From the NCBI GenBank assembly GCA_009835515.1, contig VXXH01000128.1:1-7721 (forward strand): a DNA stretch of 7,721 nt, in the 5' to 3' direction. Below, one piece after another: positions 6,024 to 7,721 of this stretch. Every line of letters starts with the position of its first letter. Position 1 is the first letter of the stretch. The translations under genes and the position numbers were made by a program. This DNA comes from Candidatus Poribacteria bacterium (GTDB taxonomy: Bacteria > Poribacteria > WGA-4E > WGA-3G). The notes under the pieces were generated by a model. The model was not told the origin of the DNA and did not search any database. It was given only the letters and a program-made list of their open reading frames with translations.

Positions 6024-6785
6024 CTACCCATGAAGTGGAAAAGGATTTGGCACAGTCGTGAAATTCTGGTAGCGATCTTCACCGCGCAGCAGGATTGGTT
6101 TCCAAGGACGTTTCAGTGAATTATCCTCCGCCTGCCTCACTGACGGGGCTATGTAGCGAACGGTTAACCCGCATCGCCTGCGGGTCGAGTGATTCGGGAG
6201 ACTGCCGTGTATCATTTGCCCGTGGTGGATAGACATTTCACCAGCTTTCAATACCAGATCAAAAGCGGTCTCTGCTTCCGCTTCGGTAACGGGGACTTCC
6301 TGATTGATACTCAGTAGGTTGCCTTCTTGTTCAGATTTTCCGTGTTCTTGGATGCCACGCTGATGGCTTCTCGGAATCACCTGCATGCAGCCGTTGCCTG
6401 TGTCGCTGTCGTCTATGGCGTACCAAGCGGTAATCGCATCTGGCGGTTCCAGTCCCCAATAGGTTACGTCTTGATGCCATGCGACGAACTTCTCACGCGG
6501 TCCGTATTTACAGAAAAAATGTGTCGCTAACAACATCACGTCGGGCCCGATGAGTGCCTCAATGACATCTACAATCTTCGGATGTGTGGCGAGTTCCCAG
6601 ATAAATTGATAGTCGAAATGCCAGTCAATGAGACCGATTTCGCATTTTTCTTTGCCAACTTCTGCTTCTAATGCATTGTAAGCGCGCTGATAGCGTGTTG
6701 CTTCGGTTTCGTCGGCAATATGGATACCGGTCAAGAATCCGTCTTTTTGGTAGTTTTCGAGGAGTTGTCCGTTTGTCGTTTCCAT
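6024..6785 (-). CDS. Phytanoyl-CoA dioxygenase (PhyH) family Fe(II)/2-oxoglutarate oxygenase
   Basis: Non-haem iron oxygenase that couples 2-oxoglutarate decarboxylation to hydroxylation of a small organic substrate. From METTNGQ the protein is 253 residues, within family range. Iron ligands: His104 and Asp106 in AWHQD, and His193 in MIHGSLPNHS; Arg204 in TRRRC would bind 2-oxoglutarate. The Asp-to-His gap (87) and His-to-Arg gap (11) equal those of human PhyH (His175, Asp177, His264, Arg275), so the site looks complete. The start is taken at 6785 because AGAGG lies 7 bases before it. An in-frame ATG at 6860 lies inside the creatininase gene, has no Shine-Dalgarno and would add 25 unrelated-looking residues. 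It begins 13 bases after the creatininase stop, so the two are surely one transcript. Substrate cannot be inferred; the family is very broad and true phytanoyl-CoA activity is unlikely. Confidence 0.92.
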   Translation of the reverse strand: METTNGQLLENYQKDGFLTGIHIADETEATRYQRAYNALEAEVGKEKCEIGLIDWHFDYQFIWELATHPKIVDVIEALIGPDVMLLATHFFCKYGPREKFVAWHQDVTYWGLEPPDAITAWYAIDDSDTGNGCMQVIPRSHQRGIQEHGKSEQEGNLLSINQEVPVTEAEAETAFDLVLKAGEMSIHHGQMIHGSLPNHSTRRRCGLTVRYIAPSVRQAEDNSLKRPWKPILLRGEDRYQNFTTVPNPFPLHG

Positions 6786-6792
6786 GAGATAG

Positions 6793-6797
6793 CCTCT
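6793..6797 (-). promoter_or_regulatory. Shine-Dalgarno that fixes the PhyH start
   Basis: AGAGG on the - strand, 7 bases before ATG 6785. It lies between the creatininase stop codon (6799-6801) and the PhyH start, and supports the shorter 253-residue protein. Confidence 0.7.
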
Positions 6798-6798
6798 T

Positions 6799-7686
6799 TT
6801 AAGGGAGTTTTGGAAGTTCGCACTGTCGAAACCATTGTGAATCTTCCGGTGGCGATTCATTCGGATTTTTCATCGTCTCAAAGGTCTTCAAGGCAGGTGA
6901 CACTGTTTCTGCCCATATCTGTTCGACTTCCTGAAAGGTTACAGGGCAGCGTTCAGAAATATCCAGTTCTGCGTAATCAGCGAGCAACGCTTTCATCTTT
7001 TCGCCAAGCCATTTGACTTCATCGTTCACCATACGTTCCCCGATGCGCCGATCTGAGTCGGGAGCGTTTGACCCCATCGCAAAGTGTGGTCCTTCTGCAT
7101 CCGCTGCAGGCATCCGCGACATATCAACGCATTCCGGTTCCAATGCCCATAGCAGTGAGGTTTCAACTCTACCAGCGTGATCGCCACCGTTACCCTGACG
7201 ATCAAACCCCGGTGTATTCGCCTCGAAGTCAGGAAGTCCATAAAGTCGCATAGCGAAGTGCGGTTGGATTAAAGATAAAAGGGTCTTGAGGTCCTGCCAA
7301 TTCGGTCCGTAGTGTCCGGTGAGAAAGATAGCCGCGTGGAATCCGAGTGCATCAGCAGCGCGGGCGTGATAACACACATTTTTGAAGTGTTGCCAGGCTG
7401 GCATGGCAGTGAGCCAGCTCCGTGCTTCGCCGACATTCCGATATGCCCAATTCGCATACATGCCGTGTTCGTGGATGTGCCAATAGTCAGGCGGTGCGAC
7501 GATACCGCCGTGCGTATGTGCCGCACGACAAGCAATTGCGTGTGCCTTCAGCGCATCCAGTCCAACCGTATTTTGTGGGCCATGCGGTTCGCAGAGTCCA
7601 TAGGTGAAATAGACGGCGGGACATTCGTTGAACGCTGCTTCTAATTCGTCAGGGAACATCCGTTCCCAGCGTACCTCTTTTCGCAT
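6799..7686 (-). CDS. Creatininase / creatinine amidohydrolase family protein
   Basis: Metal-dependent cyclic-amide hydrolase family (creatininase, MftE, FAPy deformylase); the reaction here is unknown. The 295-residue protein has the family's signature pieces: LCEPHGPQNTVGLDALKAHA (31-50) with Glu33, His35 and Asp44 as metal ligands; LTGHYGPN (122-129) with His125; and HAGRVETS (170-177) with Glu175, the family HAG-x2-ETS motif. Differences from canonical members: PHGP replaces the usual QHGxH, and Gly127 stands where Pseudomonas creatininase has the metal ligand Glu122 (GHYEN). Family identity is good but creatinine as substrate is not assured. AAGGGA (7693-7698) lies 6 bases before the ATG. 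It is the first gene of the - strand run visible here, followed 13 bases later by the PhyH gene. Its promoter is probably just outside the right edge. Confidence 0.88.
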   Translation of the reverse strand: MRKEVRWERMFPDELEAAFNECPAVYFTYGLCEPHGPQNTVGLDALKAHAIACRAAHTHGGIVAPPDYWHIHEHGMYANWAYRNVGEARSWLTAMPAWQHFKNVCYHARAADALGFHAAIFLTGHYGPNWQDLKTLLSLIQPHFAMRLYGLPDFEANTPGFDRQGNGGDHAGRVETSLLWALEPECVDMSRMPAADAEGPHFAMGSNAPDSDRRIGERMVNDEVKWLGEKMKALLADYAELDISERCPVTFQEVEQIWAETVSPALKTFETMKNPNESPPEDSQWFRQCELPKLP

Positions 7687-7721
7687 ACAGATTCCCTTTT
7701 GAGTGGTTGTCAGTTATTAAT

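Noticed and set aside
6786..6860. N-terminal extension of the PhyH protein to ATG 6860
   Set aside because: It would overlap the creatininase gene, lacks a Shine-Dalgarno, and does not resemble PhyH sequence; ATG 6785 has AGAGG at proper distance.

Overview
The window looks like bacterial chromosome from an uncultured or little-studied lineage. Two conserved housekeeping genes and a nitrogen-assimilation pair lie on the + strand. They face a run of four catabolic-looking genes on the - strand. The - strand mix (creatininase-family amidohydrolase, phytanoyl-CoA-dioxygenase-family oxygenase, monomeric sarcosine-oxidase-type flavoenzyme, ceramidase-family protein) together with small GTAGGTTGGGTT-type palindromic repeats is what I would expect in Candidatus Poribacteria or similar marine/sponge-associated genomes. 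That assignment is inference from gene content, not a phylogenetic result.

Plus strand, 1-3014. A dCTP deaminase gene (dcd) enters from the left edge without its first codons and ends at 564. A 482-bp gap follows and is full of signals: a 17-bp dyad resembling an NtrC box (601-617) flanked by an 8-bp direct repeat, two further inverted repeats, and a near-consensus sigma-54 promoter (797-813). Downstream lies a leader of about 220 nt with four potential hairpins, the last ending just before the glnA Shine-Dalgarno. Then come glnA (type I glutamine synthetase with the adenylylation tyrosine) and glnB (PII signal protein with the uridylylation tyrosine), separated by 157 bp that holds a GC-rich palindrome. 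A rho-independent terminator closes the unit at 2981-3014. Together these form a nitrogen-assimilation module whose promoter type and modification sites fit control by nitrogen status.

Minus strand, 7686 to 3036. Reading in the direction of transcription: a creatininase-family protein, a PhyH-type Fe(II)/2-oxoglutarate oxygenase only 13 nt downstream (a translationally close pair), a 282-bp gap almost filled by a miniature inverted-repeat element, a sarcosine/N-methyltryptophan-oxidase-type flavoprotein, a 198-bp gap, and a ceramidase-family protein with no signal peptide. Amide hydrolysis, 2-OG-dependent hydroxylation and N-demethylating oxidation could be successive steps in breaking down an N-methylated or amide compound, but no substrate can be read from the sequence.

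The points most worth a second look are the sigma-54/structured-leader architecture of glnA, a Gln-to-Ser change at position 39 of PII (a residue that coordinates Mg-ATP/2-oxoglutarate in known PII proteins), altered catalytic positions in the ceramidase-like and creatininase-like proteins, and the repeat element sitting 5 nt after the PhyH stop codon.
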